Source of the DNA: Bog-473 sp963788125
GTDB taxonomy: Bacteria; Actinomycetota; Acidimicrobiia; Acidimicrobiales; RAAP-2
Length of the DNA: 64,000 bases
Assembly (NCBI GenBank): GCA_963788125.1
Contig: CAWBFN010000001.1
Span: 682,001 to 746,000 of the forward strand
Reading direction: 5' to 3'
Positions 42,911 to 51,819 of the stretch are shown piece by piece (within the stretch, counting starts at the first letter, position 1; every line of letters starts with the position of its first letter). A program made the position numbers and the translations under genes. Under the pieces are notes generated by a model. The model ran no database searches. It was not told the origin of the DNA and saw only the letters and a list, made by a program, of their open reading frames with translations.

Positions 42911-43687
42911 CTACGGCCTGGTGCCGGCCAGCCGGCGAGCGTTCTCGGCGAAGGGCGCGCCCGAGAACACCACCACTCGGTCGACGCCGAGCGTTTCGAG
43001 CCTCTCCAGCGTCGACGGGCGCAGATCCGAGGAAACGGTGACGACAAAGGTCGATGGATCCCGTCCCGATGCAGTGCGAGCCTCTCGGGCTACCGCGAGA
43101 AGTGGGGCGAGGCGCGGCCCGTCGGGCAGGTTGATGCCGTCGGCCACCCGCCCGGCCACTTCGGCCACCTTGGCTCCGAAGCCTCCGACAATGACAGGAG
43201 GCGCGGGGTCGGGCTGGAGGAACCCGGCGACGCCGCCCACGCTCCCTGACCACACCGCGCGCAGCGTCGTCACCGTCGACTCAATTGCGGCCCGACGGAC
43301 GATGTCGCCTGGCACCGGCCTGTCGAAGGCCCTCTGTTCAGCCGCGTAGGGCGTGGTGCGCCCACCGCCGGCACCGAGGCCCAACAAGAGGCGGCCTTCG
43401 CTCACCTCTTGAAGGGTGGCGGCCATCACGCCGAGGGTACCCGCCTGGCGATTGGCGACATTGAGGACCATCGGCCCGATGGCAATGCGAGGCACCACGC
43501 TGGCGATCGCCGTCAGCGTGGTCCAGGACTCGAGCACCCGAGCCCGGCCGTGGACCGACCCGGCCAGATGGTCGTACAACCACACACCATCGAACCCCTC
43601 GCCTTCGACGACGATGGCTCCCTCGCGCACCTCGTGCCAGGTGGCACCGAAGGGATCGAACAACACGTCGACTCTCACGAGCCGCAT
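42911..43687 (-). CDS. LLM-class flavin/F420-dependent oxidoreductase
   Basis: 258 residues. Bacterial-luciferase-like barrel: VLFDPFGATWHEVREGAIVVEGEGFDGVWLYDH, IAIGPMVLNVANRQAGTLGVMAATL, LLLGLGAGGGR and GGFGAKVAEVAGRVADGINLP. Shorter than the 310-residue LLM enzyme at 37143, mainly at the C-terminus, but its start and stop are clear. The start overlaps the end of the upstream dehydrogenase gene by 13 nt, so the two are coupled and may act on the same compound. Confidence 0.82.
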   Translation of the reverse strand: MRLVRVDVLFDPFGATWHEVREGAIVVEGEGFDGVWLYDHLAGSVHGRARVLESWTTLTAIASVVPRIAIGPMVLNVANRQAGTLGVMAATLQEVSEGRLLLGLGAGGGRTTPYAAEQRAFDRPVPGDIVRRAAIESTVTTLRAVWSGSVGGVAGFLQPDPAPPVIVGGFGAKVAEVAGRVADGINLPDGPRLAPLLAVAREARTASGRDPSTFVVTVSSDLRPSTLERLETLGVDRVVVFSGAPFAENARRLAGTRP

Positions 43688-44559
43688 TCTGGCGCGGCCG
43701 CGACCCTTCGCGAAGGCGCGTCGCCGGTGAGGTCACCGAGAACCGTGTACAGATCGGTGGCGTCACCATGCGGGTCTTGGCGTGGCACGCGTCGGAACAC
43801 TTCGGCGGCGGCCATCCCGAAGCCCTCAGGAATATCGGCCCCCCGAAATGTGGCCGCGATCTCCTCCATCTCCCCGGTCCATCGCCATCCCTTGGTCATC
43901 GCCGATACGGCGGCCCGGTCTGATTGGTCGATGAGCGCGGGGATTGACCGTGCCCATTCGCCCACCAGATTCTCACCGACCCCGTAGTGCTCCGCCGTGG
44001 CCCTGACGGCCAGAATCAGTGCGGCCGTACCTTTCGTCCACGCCGCGTAGGCCATCTTCAACGCCGAGGCAGCCGTGTGTGACCCGCCCAAGGCAAAGAC
44101 ATCGAGCTCCGGAGACGAGAACTGTTCCGCAACGGCCGACGCGTCGGGTCCCGAGAGATACAACCGGGTGGAGTGGTGACCCTGGCGGGGCGGGGCACCA
44201 ATTACACCGCCGTCGAGGTAACGGGCACCGTCGGCGGTAAGAAGGGAGGACACCGCCTCGGCCGTAGCCGGAGAGATGGCGTTGGCATCGAGGTATATCC
44301 CACCGAAGCGTCTCGCTGTGGTCGCCACTTGGCGCGCCACGCCGAGCGCGGCATCAGGCGGGCAGATTGAAACGATGATTTCGCAACGAATGACCATCTC
44401 ATCGAGAGAGGCGACCGCCTCCATACCGGCGCCGGCGGCCCGCTGGGTCGTCTCGGCACTGCGACCCTCGGGAAACCACGACACGTGGTGCCCGGCGCGG
44501 ACGAGGGTCGAGGCGATGCTTGCCCCCATCTCCCCGGGATGCAGTACGCCGATCTCCAC
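43675..44559 (-). CDS. NAD(P)-dependent dehydrogenase, 6PGDH/3-hydroxyisobutyrate-dehydrogenase-like
   Basis: 294 residues from GTG 44559. The Rossmann motif is GVLHPGEMGASIASTLVRAGH. The substrate region is GIYLDANAISPATAEAV, and ALKMAYAAWTKGTAALI carries the conserved Lys of the family. A DUF1932-type C-terminal helical domain follows, as in imine-reductase or beta-hydroxyacid-dehydrogenase relatives. Upstream in-frame extension to 44739 lacks coding character and overlaps the divergent zinc-ribbon gene. First gene of the two-gene operon with the LLM enzyme. Confidence 0.85.
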   Translation of the reverse strand: MEIGVLHPGEMGASIASTLVRAGHHVSWFPEGRSAETTQRAAGAGMEAVASLDEMVIRCEIIVSICPPDAALGVARQVATTARRFGGIYLDANAISPATAEAVSSLLTADGARYLDGGVIGAPPRQGHHSTRLYLSGPDASAVAEQFSSPELDVFALGGSHTAASALKMAYAAWTKGTAALILAVRATAEHYGVGENLVGEWARSIPALIDQSDRAAVSAMTKGWRWTGEMEEIAATFRGADIPEGFGMAAAEVFRRVPRQDPHGDATDLYTVLGDLTGDAPSRRVAAAPECGS

Positions 44560-44613
44560 TGTACGGACGATAGGCCACGTTATCCGGACGTGCATCACGG
44601 CTAGCCTGGGCCC

Positions 44614-44901
44614 GTGGCGGATGCCGTGCGGTTCGAAGAGTTGACGCCGGAGGACAAGGAGGCGTTTCTGTCGGAAGCTCGCGCGTGGCATCCCAAGCTC
44701 GCCGAAAGCGCCGCCGCGTTTGACATAAGTGTTCCGCACGTGTCGCCCGGATGGGGCTGTGGCAGTTGCGGGTGGGCGTATCCGCTAAAGGACGTGCTGA
44801 TCCACGATGGGGAGCCAGAATGCCCACACTGCGAGATCTCAGGATGGATGCACGTCATCCCGCACGGTGTGACCCTGAGCAGCGAACTCACCCACGAATG
44901 A
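44614..44901 (+). CDS. Small zinc-ribbon protein
   Basis: 95 residues. GCGSCGWAYPL (45-55) and PECPHCEISGW (about 67-77) form two CxxC knuckles. The N-terminus is helical and charged. No family is recognised; the ribbon is typical of nucleic-acid- or protein-binding adaptors. GTG 44614, divergent from the dehydrogenase gene. Confidence 0.65.
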   Translation: MADAVRFEELTPEDKEAFLSEARAWHPKLAESAAAFDISVPHVSPGWGCGSCGWAYPLKDVLIHDGEPECPHCEISGWMHVIPHGVTLSSELTHE

Positions 44902-45144
44902 GTGCATTCGGGGCAGCACCCCACTTTACACAGGTGTTTTGACCACCGTCACTAGGTGAGCTCGCCGCAGTGCTGGTACAGTTCCCGGCTGAAGGGACGC
45001 CCGGGTTGGCAGGACTACCGCCTTTCGTTGCCGCCCGTGCAGACGTGACGACCCTTCCGAGTGCAAGAGGAGCGTCTGTGTCACTTCGCGTAGGACGCGT
45101 CAGTCCGTCTATGAATCCGACACCGGCTCAGTACGGGGGTCCCC

Positions 45145-46053
45145 ATGCCGAATGACCATGACGATGTGGACACCTATCGATTCTGTCCGGAGTGCGGGGC
45201 CCAGGCCGCGGAGAGGGCCAAGTTCTGTGGCGAGTGCGGCCGGTCTCTGATCAAGGAGGCCGCCGCGCAAAGCGCCGCGCAAAGCACCGATCAGCTACCG
45301 CTGCCACCGATGACCACCGACCTACCAACGAGCGTGGTCGACCCACCGACCGACGGCGCCGATCAAGAGCACGCGGCGGACACCGATCCGTCGGCTGAAC
45401 AGCACGAAGCCGCCCCGCTTGTCGTCCCACCGATGACCACCGACCTACCAACCGTCGAGGACCCGGGCCAAGTTCCGGCTGTCTCAATGAGCGTGGTCGA
45501 CACACCGACTGACGCCACCGGTCAGGAGCTCGCGACACAAAGCGATCCGTGGACCGTAGCGTTCACCGGGCCCGATCCCTTGGCTGAACAGCAGGAAACC
45601 GAAGCCGGCGCCCTCGTTCCAGACGTTCCAGTCCCCGTTGGCGTTCCACCCAGGGGCAGGCACCACAGAGGAGTCTGGTCACCTGACCGCAACGACGAGA
45701 TGAGTGAAACAGTTGCGCAGCCCGCAGCGCCGCCGATTCCCACTTTTGATCCGCTCCCGACGTCCGGCCCACCTGTGTACGTCACTCCCTGGGAAGGGGC
45801 GGCGGAAGAGAACGGCTCGCTACCGTCTGCCCCTCGGCATGTCTCATTTCTCTCTGAAGTACTCCCGCCGCCAGAACCGATGCTCATCACGCCCGGAACA
45901 GTGCCGTCGACATCACCTGATGAAGTCCGGCCCGACTCGGACAAGGTCGCGGCTGCCAACTCCGAGCGAGCGTATACGAGCCCTGCATTTGTCATTCCGA
46001 TGGTGGTCGTCGCCGCCATCGTCATCATCGTCATTTTCATAAGCAGCCGGTAG
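45145..46053 (+). CDS. Zinc-ribbon, Pro/Thr-rich tail-anchored membrane protein
   Basis: 302 residues. A double-knuckle zinc ribbon at the N-terminus (FCPECGAQAAERAKFCGECG, 13-32) is followed by a 230-residue low-complexity spacer rich in Pro, Thr and Asp/Glu. The spacer holds an internal repeat: PPMTTDLPT and VVD-PTD units occur twice each, spaced by about 40 residues. A single C-terminal membrane helix (FVIPMVVVAAIVIIVIFIS) ends the protein. Topology is thus cytosolic ribbon, long disordered spacer, tail anchor. Family and function unknown. Confidence 0.7.
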   Translation: MPNDHDDVDTYRFCPECGAQAAERAKFCGECGRSLIKEAAAQSAAQSTDQLPLPPMTTDLPTSVVDPPTDGADQEHAADTDPSAEQHEAAPLVVPPMTTDLPTVEDPGQVPAVSMSVVDTPTDATGQELATQSDPWTVAFTGPDPLAEQQETEAGALVPDVPVPVGVPPRGRHHRGVWSPDRNDEMSETVAQPAAPPIPTFDPLPTSGPPVYVTPWEGAAEENGSLPSAPRHVSFLSEVLPPPEPMLITPGTVPSTSPDEVRPDSDKVAAANSERAYTSPAFVIPMVVVAAIVIIVIFISSR

Positions 46054-46085
46054 AAGATCTCACGTCCTGGAGTGGGCGTGAAGCA

Positions 46086-47489
46086 TCACAGGTGGCTGAA
46101 GCCCCCTGACTCCTCCTTGGTCATGGCGACGGTGATCGGGTGCCGCTCGAAGTGCGCGATCGACTCCTTGAGGTCCACGAGGAGGAGGGACGCCAGATCG
46201 CGGCTGACCCCCTGGCGGACCAGTATTCGTTGCACCGACACATCGGACACGGAGCCGGTCAGGGGGTAGGCCGGCACCTGCCACCCTCTGACGGAGAGTC
46301 GATCGGCGACGTCATACAGGGTGTAGCCGGGGTCGGCTCCCTCGGAGATCCTCCACGCCACCGACGGTATGCCTGTCTGCGGATCGGAGTCGCAGAGCAG
46401 CTCGAAGGGGCCCAGGTGCACGATCTCGGCGGCCAGGAACTGGCCGATCTCGTAGCAGGCGTCGTGGACATCGCGGTAGCCGACCCTTCCCAGACGGACG
46501 AAGTTGTAGTACTGCGCCACGATCTGGCCGGCCGGCCGGGAGAAGTTGATCTGGAACACGGGCATGTCGCCGCCCAGGTAGGTGACGTGGAAGATGAGGT
46601 CATCGGGGAGCTCCTCGGCGTGGCGCCAGAGCACCCAACCCACACCCAGCGGGGCGAGCCCGAACTTGTGGCCCGACGTGCTGATCGACTTGACCCTCGG
46701 GAGCCGGAAGTCCCACACCACCTCGGGTGCACAGAACGGTGCAAGGAAGGCGCCGCTCGCACCGTCGACGTGAATATCGATGTCGAGGCCCGTCTCCGCC
46801 TGGAGCGTGTCGAGTGCGGCGGCGAGCTCGGCGACGGGCTCGTACGCGCCGGTGTAGGTCACACCGAAGGTGGGCACCACCATGATCGTGTTCTCGTCGA
46901 CCCGGGCAAGCATCTGCTCGACGTCCATGTAGTACTTCCCCGGGGACATCGGGACCTCGCGCATCTCAATGTCCCAGTACTTGGCGAACTTGTGCCACAC
47001 GACTTGCACCGGACCGCACACCATGTTCGGTTTGTCCGTGGGCTTGCCCGCCGCCTCGCGCCTGGCGCGCCAGCGCCACTTGGCGGCCATGCCGCCGAGC
47101 ATGCATGCCTCGGACGACCCTATGGCCGAGCAGCCGACGGCCCCTCCCTCGTCGGGGGCGTTCCAGAGGTCTGCGAGCATCTGGACACAACGTCGCTCTA
47201 TCTCCGCCGTCTGGGGATACTCGTCCTTGTCGATCATGTTCTTGTTGATCGACAGGTCCATCAATCGATGGACCTCGTCCTCCTCCCAGGTCTGGCAGAA
47301 CGTCGCCAGGTTCTGCCGGGCGTTGCCGTCGAGGAGCAACTCGTCGGAGATCGCCTGGAACGTCTCATCGGCCCGCATCTCCACCTGGGGAAACCGACCG
47401 GCCGGGAGGGGTGTTCTGCAGCTGTCCCCTGAGAACGCCGACTCGAGGAGCTCGTCTCGGAGTTGCAGGGTGTGGTGGTGCAAGGGCAT
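46086..47489 (-). CDS. gadB: Glutamate decarboxylase (PLP-dependent)
   Basis: 467 residues, the usual length. PLP-binding lysine in SISTSGHKFGLAPLGVGW; IDIHVDGASGAFLAPFCAPE carries the conserved Asp for the pyridine nitrogen; GSSEACMLGGMAAKWRWR binds phosphate. The N-terminal pre-domain and the C-terminal KEESGGFSHL, cf. the regulatory His-Thr tail of E. coli GadB, are present, with Leu instead of Thr last. It converts glutamate to GABA and consumes a proton, giving acid tolerance or a GABA shunt. No gadC antiporter is adjacent. It converges on the zinc-ribbon protein. Confidence 0.95.
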   Translation of the reverse strand: MPLHHHTLQLRDELLESAFSGDSCRTPLPAGRFPQVEMRADETFQAISDELLLDGNARQNLATFCQTWEEDEVHRLMDLSINKNMIDKDEYPQTAEIERRCVQMLADLWNAPDEGGAVGCSAIGSSEACMLGGMAAKWRWRARREAAGKPTDKPNMVCGPVQVVWHKFAKYWDIEMREVPMSPGKYYMDVEQMLARVDENTIMVVPTFGVTYTGAYEPVAELAAALDTLQAETGLDIDIHVDGASGAFLAPFCAPEVVWDFRLPRVKSISTSGHKFGLAPLGVGWVLWRHAEELPDDLIFHVTYLGGDMPVFQINFSRPAGQIVAQYYNFVRLGRVGYRDVHDACYEIGQFLAAEIVHLGPFELLCDSDPQTGIPSVAWRISEGADPGYTLYDVADRLSVRGWQVPAYPLTGSVSDVSVQRILVRQGVSRDLASLLLVDLKESIAHFERHPITVAMTKEESGGFSHL

Positions 47490-47592
47490 CGGGAGGGTCC
47501 TCTTCGTCGGGTCCGAGTGAGGGTCCTCATCGGAACGCGTTCTGTGCCCGTAACAAGCTAGTCCTGCGGCACCGGACCTCCTCCAGATCGGG

Positions 47593-47829
47593 TCAGGAGT
47601 TGAGTCGCGGTCGAACGGCGCCGAGGTAGATGGCGGCGACGACCGCCCCGACCACGCCGAAGAGCAGCCATCCGAGCACGCACGGCAAGATCCACGCGAC
47701 CTTCCTGCCTGTGCTCATCTTCCACTGAGGCTGGCGGGCGATATCCGCCACGGCCCAGATGACCACGACGAAGGAGACGAGGTAGAGGAGGAAGAAGAAG
47801 CCGTCCCCACCGAACACGTCTGCCGACAT
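47593..47829 (-). CDS. Small PLDc_N-like two-helix membrane protein
   Basis: 78 residues from ATG 47829, which AGGGAGG supports at an 8-nt spacing. Two hydrophobic helices (FFFLLYLVSFVVVIWAVADIA and VAWILPCVLGWLLFGVVGAVVAAIYLG) surround a short basic loop (RQPQWKMSTGRK). This is the pattern of the PLDc_N/DUF phospholipase-D N-terminal-like small proteins; no catalytic domain follows. Confidence 0.7.
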   Translation of the reverse strand: MSADVFGGDGFFFLLYLVSFVVVIWAVADIARQPQWKMSTGRKVAWILPCVLGWLLFGVVGAVVAAIYLGAVRPRLNS

Positions 47830-48037
47830 CGCCACCACCTCCCTTCCGGCTCACAGCATCGCACACCGCGCATTTCCGGCCGGATCACCGGGCCATACCA
47901 ACCGGCAGGTATCACCGTGGGTACCCGCCGGCCGGGCCCGAGGAACGGCGCAACGAAGATGGGCAACACCTATGATGCCCCGAGGCGGCGGGGGTCACGG
48001 CGCTCCAGGTTGAGAACGAGGTTGAGAAAGGCTGACC

Positions 48038-49393
48038 TTGGCGGACTCTCCTAATCCATTGGATCTCCTTCGTAGCAAGGGCTACCTGTTCCTGCTCGTC
48101 GTGGCCGCCCTCCTCGGCCTGCCCATATCGGCCATCGCCTACTTCTACCTCGAACTGATCAACTGGCTCCAACATGAGCTCTACGACCGGCTGCCCACGG
48201 GACTGGGCTTCGCCGGGACCCCGGCGTGGTGGCCGCTGCCGCTGCTCGTGGTGTCGGGACTGGTGGTGGGCCTGGTCGTCCGGTACCTGCCCGGCCGTGG
48301 TGGGCACTCGCCGGCCGACGGCTTCAAGGTGGGCGGCGGGCCACCGCTACCCATCGACGTCCCCGGTGTGGCCCTGGCTTCCATTGCCACCCTCGCCCTC
48401 GGCGCCGTGCTCGGCCCCGAGGCACCGCTGATCGCCATCGGCGGCGGACTGGGGGCGCTCACCGTCCACCTCGTAAAGAGCGACGCGCCACCCATGGCCA
48501 CCGTGGTCATCGCCGGCGCGGGCAGCTTCGCCGCCATCAGCACACTGCTCGGCAACCCGCTGGCCGGAGCCTTCCTCCTCATGGAGGCCACCGGACTGGG
48601 CGGCCCCCTCTTGGGCATGGTCCTCGTGCCCGGACTGCTCGCCTCGGGGATCGGCTACATGGTCTTCACCGGGCTGAACTCCTGGACCGGCTTTGGCACC
48701 TTCTCGCTCAGCATCCCCAACCTGGCCCACCTCCCCGCCCCGACCATCGCCGAGCTGGGCTGGGCGGTGGTGATCGGGGTGGGAGCCACGGTGCTCGGGG
48801 GCGTGATCCGCTGGACGGCGTTGTTCGTGCGCCCTTTCGTCGAGCGCAATCTGGTGCTGTTCACCCCGCTCGCCGGGGCCGTGGTGGCGGGCATCGCCAT
48901 TGCCTTCGCCGAGGGAACCGGCCGGTCGTACGCCGCCGTGCTGTTCTCCGGCCAGAACGAGTTGGCGCCCTTCACCGCGCACGCCGCCAGCTGGTCGGTG
49001 GGCGCCCTGGTGGCGGTGGTCGTCTGCAAGGGGGCGGCCTACGGCATCTCGCTGAGCAGCTTCCGGGGCGGCCCGATCTTTCCCTCGTTGTTCATCGGTG
49101 CCGCCGGGGGCATCGCCCTCTCGCACCTTGGGGGACTCCCGATGGTGGCGGGTATGGCCATGGGGATCGGTGCCATGTCCACCGTCATGCTCAAGCTTCC
49201 CCTGACGTCGGTGCTGGTGGCCAGCTTGCTGGTCTCCAGCGCAGGCTCTTCCACCATTCCCCTCATCATCGTCGCGGCCACCGTGGCCTATGTGGGCTCG
49301 GCCTACTTCGCTCCCGTGCCCGCCAACGCCGGTAAGGCGACGGAGTTGCTGGAGGCACCGGCGGCCGCGGCAAGTCCGGCACCGGTCACGTAG
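48038..49393 (+). CDS. ClC-family chloride channel/antiporter
   Basis: 451 residues and about 12-14 membrane segments, from TTG 48038 preceded by GAAAGG. ClC signatures: GAVLGPEAPLIAIGGGLGAL (helix F, with the gating-Glu position in GPEAP), GGPIFPSLFIGAAGG (helix N, matching GxFxP) and the Leu/Ala-rich helices after VMLKLPLTSVLVA. The usual GSGIP of helix D is replaced by GHSPADG. This puts it among divergent ClC members; channel versus H+/Cl- antiport cannot be told by eye. A cytoplasmic Ala/Pro tail replaces CBS domains. Confidence 0.9.
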   Translation: MADSPNPLDLLRSKGYLFLLVVAALLGLPISAIAYFYLELINWLQHELYDRLPTGLGFAGTPAWWPLPLLVVSGLVVGLVVRYLPGRGGHSPADGFKVGGGPPLPIDVPGVALASIATLALGAVLGPEAPLIAIGGGLGALTVHLVKSDAPPMATVVIAGAGSFAAISTLLGNPLAGAFLLMEATGLGGPLLGMVLVPGLLASGIGYMVFTGLNSWTGFGTFSLSIPNLAHLPAPTIAELGWAVVIGVGATVLGGVIRWTALFVRPFVERNLVLFTPLAGAVVAGIAIAFAEGTGRSYAAVLFSGQNELAPFTAHAASWSVGALVAVVVCKGAAYGISLSSFRGGPIFPSLFIGAAGGIALSHLGGLPMVAGMAMGIGAMSTVMLKLPLTSVLVASLLVSSAGSSTIPLIIVAATVAYVGSAYFAPVPANAGKATELLEAPAAAASPAPVT

Positions 49394-49507
49394 CGCGGCA
49401 CGGCACGATCGCCGTCATGGCACCCCTCGCACCGTATGATCGACTCCCGGCAGCCCGACCCGGTCGTCAGAAACGGCCAACGTGCGACCAGATGAGCTGG
49501 AGGTGGA

Positions 49508-50071
49508 GTGGTGGGGTGGTGGGATTCGTCAGGGGCGTTCGTCCTCTACGGTGTCGTGGCCGGAGCTGCGCTGAGCGGGGCGGCTTCCCTCCTCGCCAAT
49601 CGACATGCCGCGCAGCTGGCCACGATCGACCGGGAGAGTCGGGCGCAAGAGGCTGAGCTCGATCGGACCGAAGAGCGCGTGCTGGACAACGAGCGCGCCA
49701 CGCGGACGATGCGGGAGCGCGTGTACCCGTCCTTTGTGGAGACCGTGCTCCAGATCGTCGACACCGTGCGTGACGAGGCGGCCAGGGCGAAGGCCGGACA
49801 ACCACCGCTGGCGGTGACGTACAGTCCGGCGGAGTTCCGAAAAGGCTTCTCCTCGGTGACGGTGTTCGGATCGGCGGAGACCGTCGAGCTCTGGAACGAG
49901 TTGGTCGAATTGGCCCTGGCGAGCCATCGGGCCATCGCCAACCTCAGAGCCGCCACCGACGCCGATCTCTCATTGAACGTGGAAGCAATGAGCCTGGCCG
50001 TCGACGCGCTCAGGGTCCATCAGCATGCGCTCTATGCGTCTCTGAGGAGGGACCTGGGGCTGCCCGAGTAG
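49508..50071 (+). CDS. Membrane-anchored helical hypothetical protein
   Basis: 187 residues from GTG 49508. One N-terminal membrane helix (AFVLYGVVAGAALSGAASLLA) is followed by coiled-coil-like charged helices (DRESRAQEAELDRTEERVL) and a helical C-terminus. No catalytic motif. Lies 165 bp before the ATP-grasp gene on the same strand, so a link is possible but unproven. Confidence 0.6.
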   Translation: MVGWWDSSGAFVLYGVVAGAALSGAASLLANRHAAQLATIDRESRAQEAELDRTEERVLDNERATRTMRERVYPSFVETVLQIVDTVRDEAARAKAGQPPLAVTYSPAEFRKGFSSVTVFGSAETVELWNELVELALASHRAIANLRAATDADLSLNVEAMSLAVDALRVHQHALYASLRRDLGLPE

Positions 50072-50235
50072 GTCCAGGCCCGCCATGTGCACCGGCGTGC
50101 GCTGCGACGACACCCTACGATCTGACGGTGGAAGCCCGCCCGTGGGCGTCGTCACCAGATTTGGCTTAGTGTGACGCCCATTCAATTCCAGTGTGACCGC
50201 ATCCGGTCAACTGGAGTTGACGACGATCGTGGAGG

Positions 50236-51450
50236 GTGTACGTGGCGGTGCGGGCGACACGAAAGGGACGGCCGGCCGTCCTGTTCATCGACGACAGCGG
50301 GTGGGACTGCTTCTTTCAGCTCGCTGCCGGAATCAAGAAGGCCGGAATCCGGACGGTTCGGATCACCAGGTCGAGCCAGAGCCGCGCCACCTCCCGCCTC
50401 TTCTTCGACCGGACACTCCACCTGGGAGGGGATGTCTCGGACCCCATCGACCTGCCCGGGATCCTCGAAGGCGAACACATCATTGACGTGCAGACCACCG
50501 AGGCCATGGCGGTGGCCGCCGGCAAGGCATTCACCTTGCTGCCGCCGAGCCGGCGTACCGAGGCATGGAACCAGCGTGCCGCCGGCACGGACAAACTGCT
50601 GGTGTCGCAGAGGTTGCGGGAGGTGGGGCTCGACGTCCCGCGTGTTCTCTCCGGTCTGGACGCGGACGCCGGCCGGATCGTTCGAGAGCTCGGGCTGCCG
50701 GTGGTGCGAAAGCTCCGAGTCGGTAGCGGCGGCGAGGGCATCTCCATCGTCGACACCCGCGAGGAGCTGGACGCCCTGCTGGCGGAGGAACCGCCCTCGG
50801 ACCGCTACTTCTTCGAGCAGTTCATCGAAGGCGCGGAGCTGCAGATCGGTGGCGTCTTCGGTGGCCGCGAGAACGTCGTCGTGACCTACGAGACGCTCCA
50901 ACGCAGGGGCGCACACCAGCCCGCCTGCCGCATTCGGGTGATCGACGATCCGGGCCTCGAGGAGACGGGCCGGGCGGTCGCCGAGGCCCTGGGCATCTCG
51001 GGATTCATGAATGTCAACCTGATCCGCGACGCCGACGGACGCGAGTGGATCCACGACGTCAACCCACGGGTATTCGGGTCCTTCATGGCATTTCGACGCG
51101 TCGGTGTCGACTTTCAGCGGGCGTACCTCAATTGGCTCTTCGATGCTTCTCGCCGTGGCCCCTGTCTCGCCACGGACGGTTCGAGCATCACGGTCTTTCC
51201 CGCCGCCTACCGGGAGGAGTTACAGGTGGGCCGGCCGGGCGCCATCGCCGGGTTCTTGCGCGTCGCCTACCCCTATGTGCGCTGGGCCGGCCTGCGATAT
51301 GTGGCGTACGAGCTCGGGCGCCAGCTCCTCCACGAGATCGAGCATCGGCCCGACCCGAACCAGGGGGCGGCCGTGGGGCATAATTTCCGATGGGTCCGAA
51401 AGGAAGAGGGCAGTGAGGGTCTGGGTGTACTACAACCGCGCCACCGGTGA
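50236..51450 (+). CDS. ATP-grasp ligase
   Basis: 404 residues from GTG 50236. The ATP-grasp fold shows the pre-ATP region (AVLFIDDSGWDCFFQLAAGIKKAG), KLRVGSGGEGISIVDTREEL (Lys and Gly-rich nucleotide loop), the hinge YFFEQFIEGAELQIGGV, and the Mg2+ site GFMNVNLIRDADGREWIHDVNPRVFGSF (D/N-x-N). The C-terminal 90 residues are an extra domain (AIAGFLRVAYPYVRWAGLRYVAYELGRQLLHEIE) not seen in carbamoyl-phosphate-synthase-like relatives. Such enzymes ligate a carboxylate to an amine or thiol through an acyl phosphate; the substrate is unknown. The small ORF at 51413 overlaps its end. Confidence 0.85.
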   Translation: MYVAVRATRKGRPAVLFIDDSGWDCFFQLAAGIKKAGIRTVRITRSSQSRATSRLFFDRTLHLGGDVSDPIDLPGILEGEHIIDVQTTEAMAVAAGKAFTLLPPSRRTEAWNQRAAGTDKLLVSQRLREVGLDVPRVLSGLDADAGRIVRELGLPVVRKLRVGSGGEGISIVDTREELDALLAEEPPSDRYFFEQFIEGAELQIGGVFGGRENVVVTYETLQRRGAHQPACRIRVIDDPGLEETGRAVAEALGISGFMNVNLIRDADGREWIHDVNPRVFGSFMAFRRVGVDFQRAYLNWLFDASRRGPCLATDGSSITVFPAAYREELQVGRPGAIAGFLRVAYPYVRWAGLRYVAYELGRQLLHEIEHRPDPNQGAAVGHNFRWVRKEEGSEGLGVLQPRHR

Positions 51451-51655
51451 AGCCACCATCTACGGTGCCGAGCCGCCGGCGCTGTTCGGCCGGCGCCAGT
51501 ACGACATCGGGCCGATCGAGCTCGACGAGGGGCTGATCGCCCGCTACGCCGGGGCCAAGGACGCCTGGCGCGCCGCCCAAGCCGAGTTCACCGCGTCGGT
51601 CCGCGCCGCCGAGGACCCTACCGGACTCGACGGACGGGTCCGCTCGAACGGCTAA
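51413..51655 (+). CDS. Small hypothetical protein overlapping the ATP-grasp gene
   Basis: 80 residues from GTG 51413, with AGGAAGAGGG just upstream. The first 50 residues have a compact pattern (VWVYYNRATGEATIYGAEPP, then FGRRQYDIGPIELDEGLIARYAGAKDAW), then a charged helix and a Gly/Ser/Asn tail. It overlaps the ATP-grasp gene by 38 bp in a different frame, so translation is probably coupled. No family is recognised. It could be a partner, a substrate or an unrelated downstream gene. Confidence 0.6.
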   Translation: MRVWVYYNRATGEATIYGAEPPALFGRRQYDIGPIELDEGLIARYAGAKDAWRAAQAEFTASVRAAEDPTGLDGRVRSNG

Positions 51656-51819
51656 GTCCACTCCATCCAGTCCACCGAGCAGTGGGGTCCCTCGTGGACG
51701 GGTAGGAGGTAGCAGGACACCTCCCCGAGCAGCTGTGTGATCTTGATCCACAGGCAGTGGGGGACGACGGGGAAGAGATCGTCGACGATCAGCCAATCGG
51801 CATCCGGTTCCATGGCCAT
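51652..51819 (-). CDS. Small hypothetical protein
   Basis: 55 residues from ATG 51819; a further in-frame ORF to 51960 is possible but has poor composition. The core FPVVPHCLWIKITQLLGEVSCYLLPVHEGPHCSVDWMEW has Cys/His/Trp positions resembling short actinobacterial proteins. It converges on the small ORF at 51413-51655 with a 4-bp overlap. Low certainty. Confidence 0.4.
   Translation of the reverse strand: MAMEPDADWLIVDDLFPVVPHCLWIKITQLLGEVSCYLLPVHEGPHCSVDWMEWT

Noticed and set aside
46140..47432. A 430-codon forward frame opposite gadB
   Set aside because: Antisense to a complete PLP enzyme with intact motifs; the forward translation has no recognisable domain.
49417..49656. Small forward ORF before the membrane-anchored helical protein
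   Set aside because: Overlaps the better-supported 49508-50071 gene out of frame; Arg/Pro/Gly-rich with no hydrophobic core or motif.
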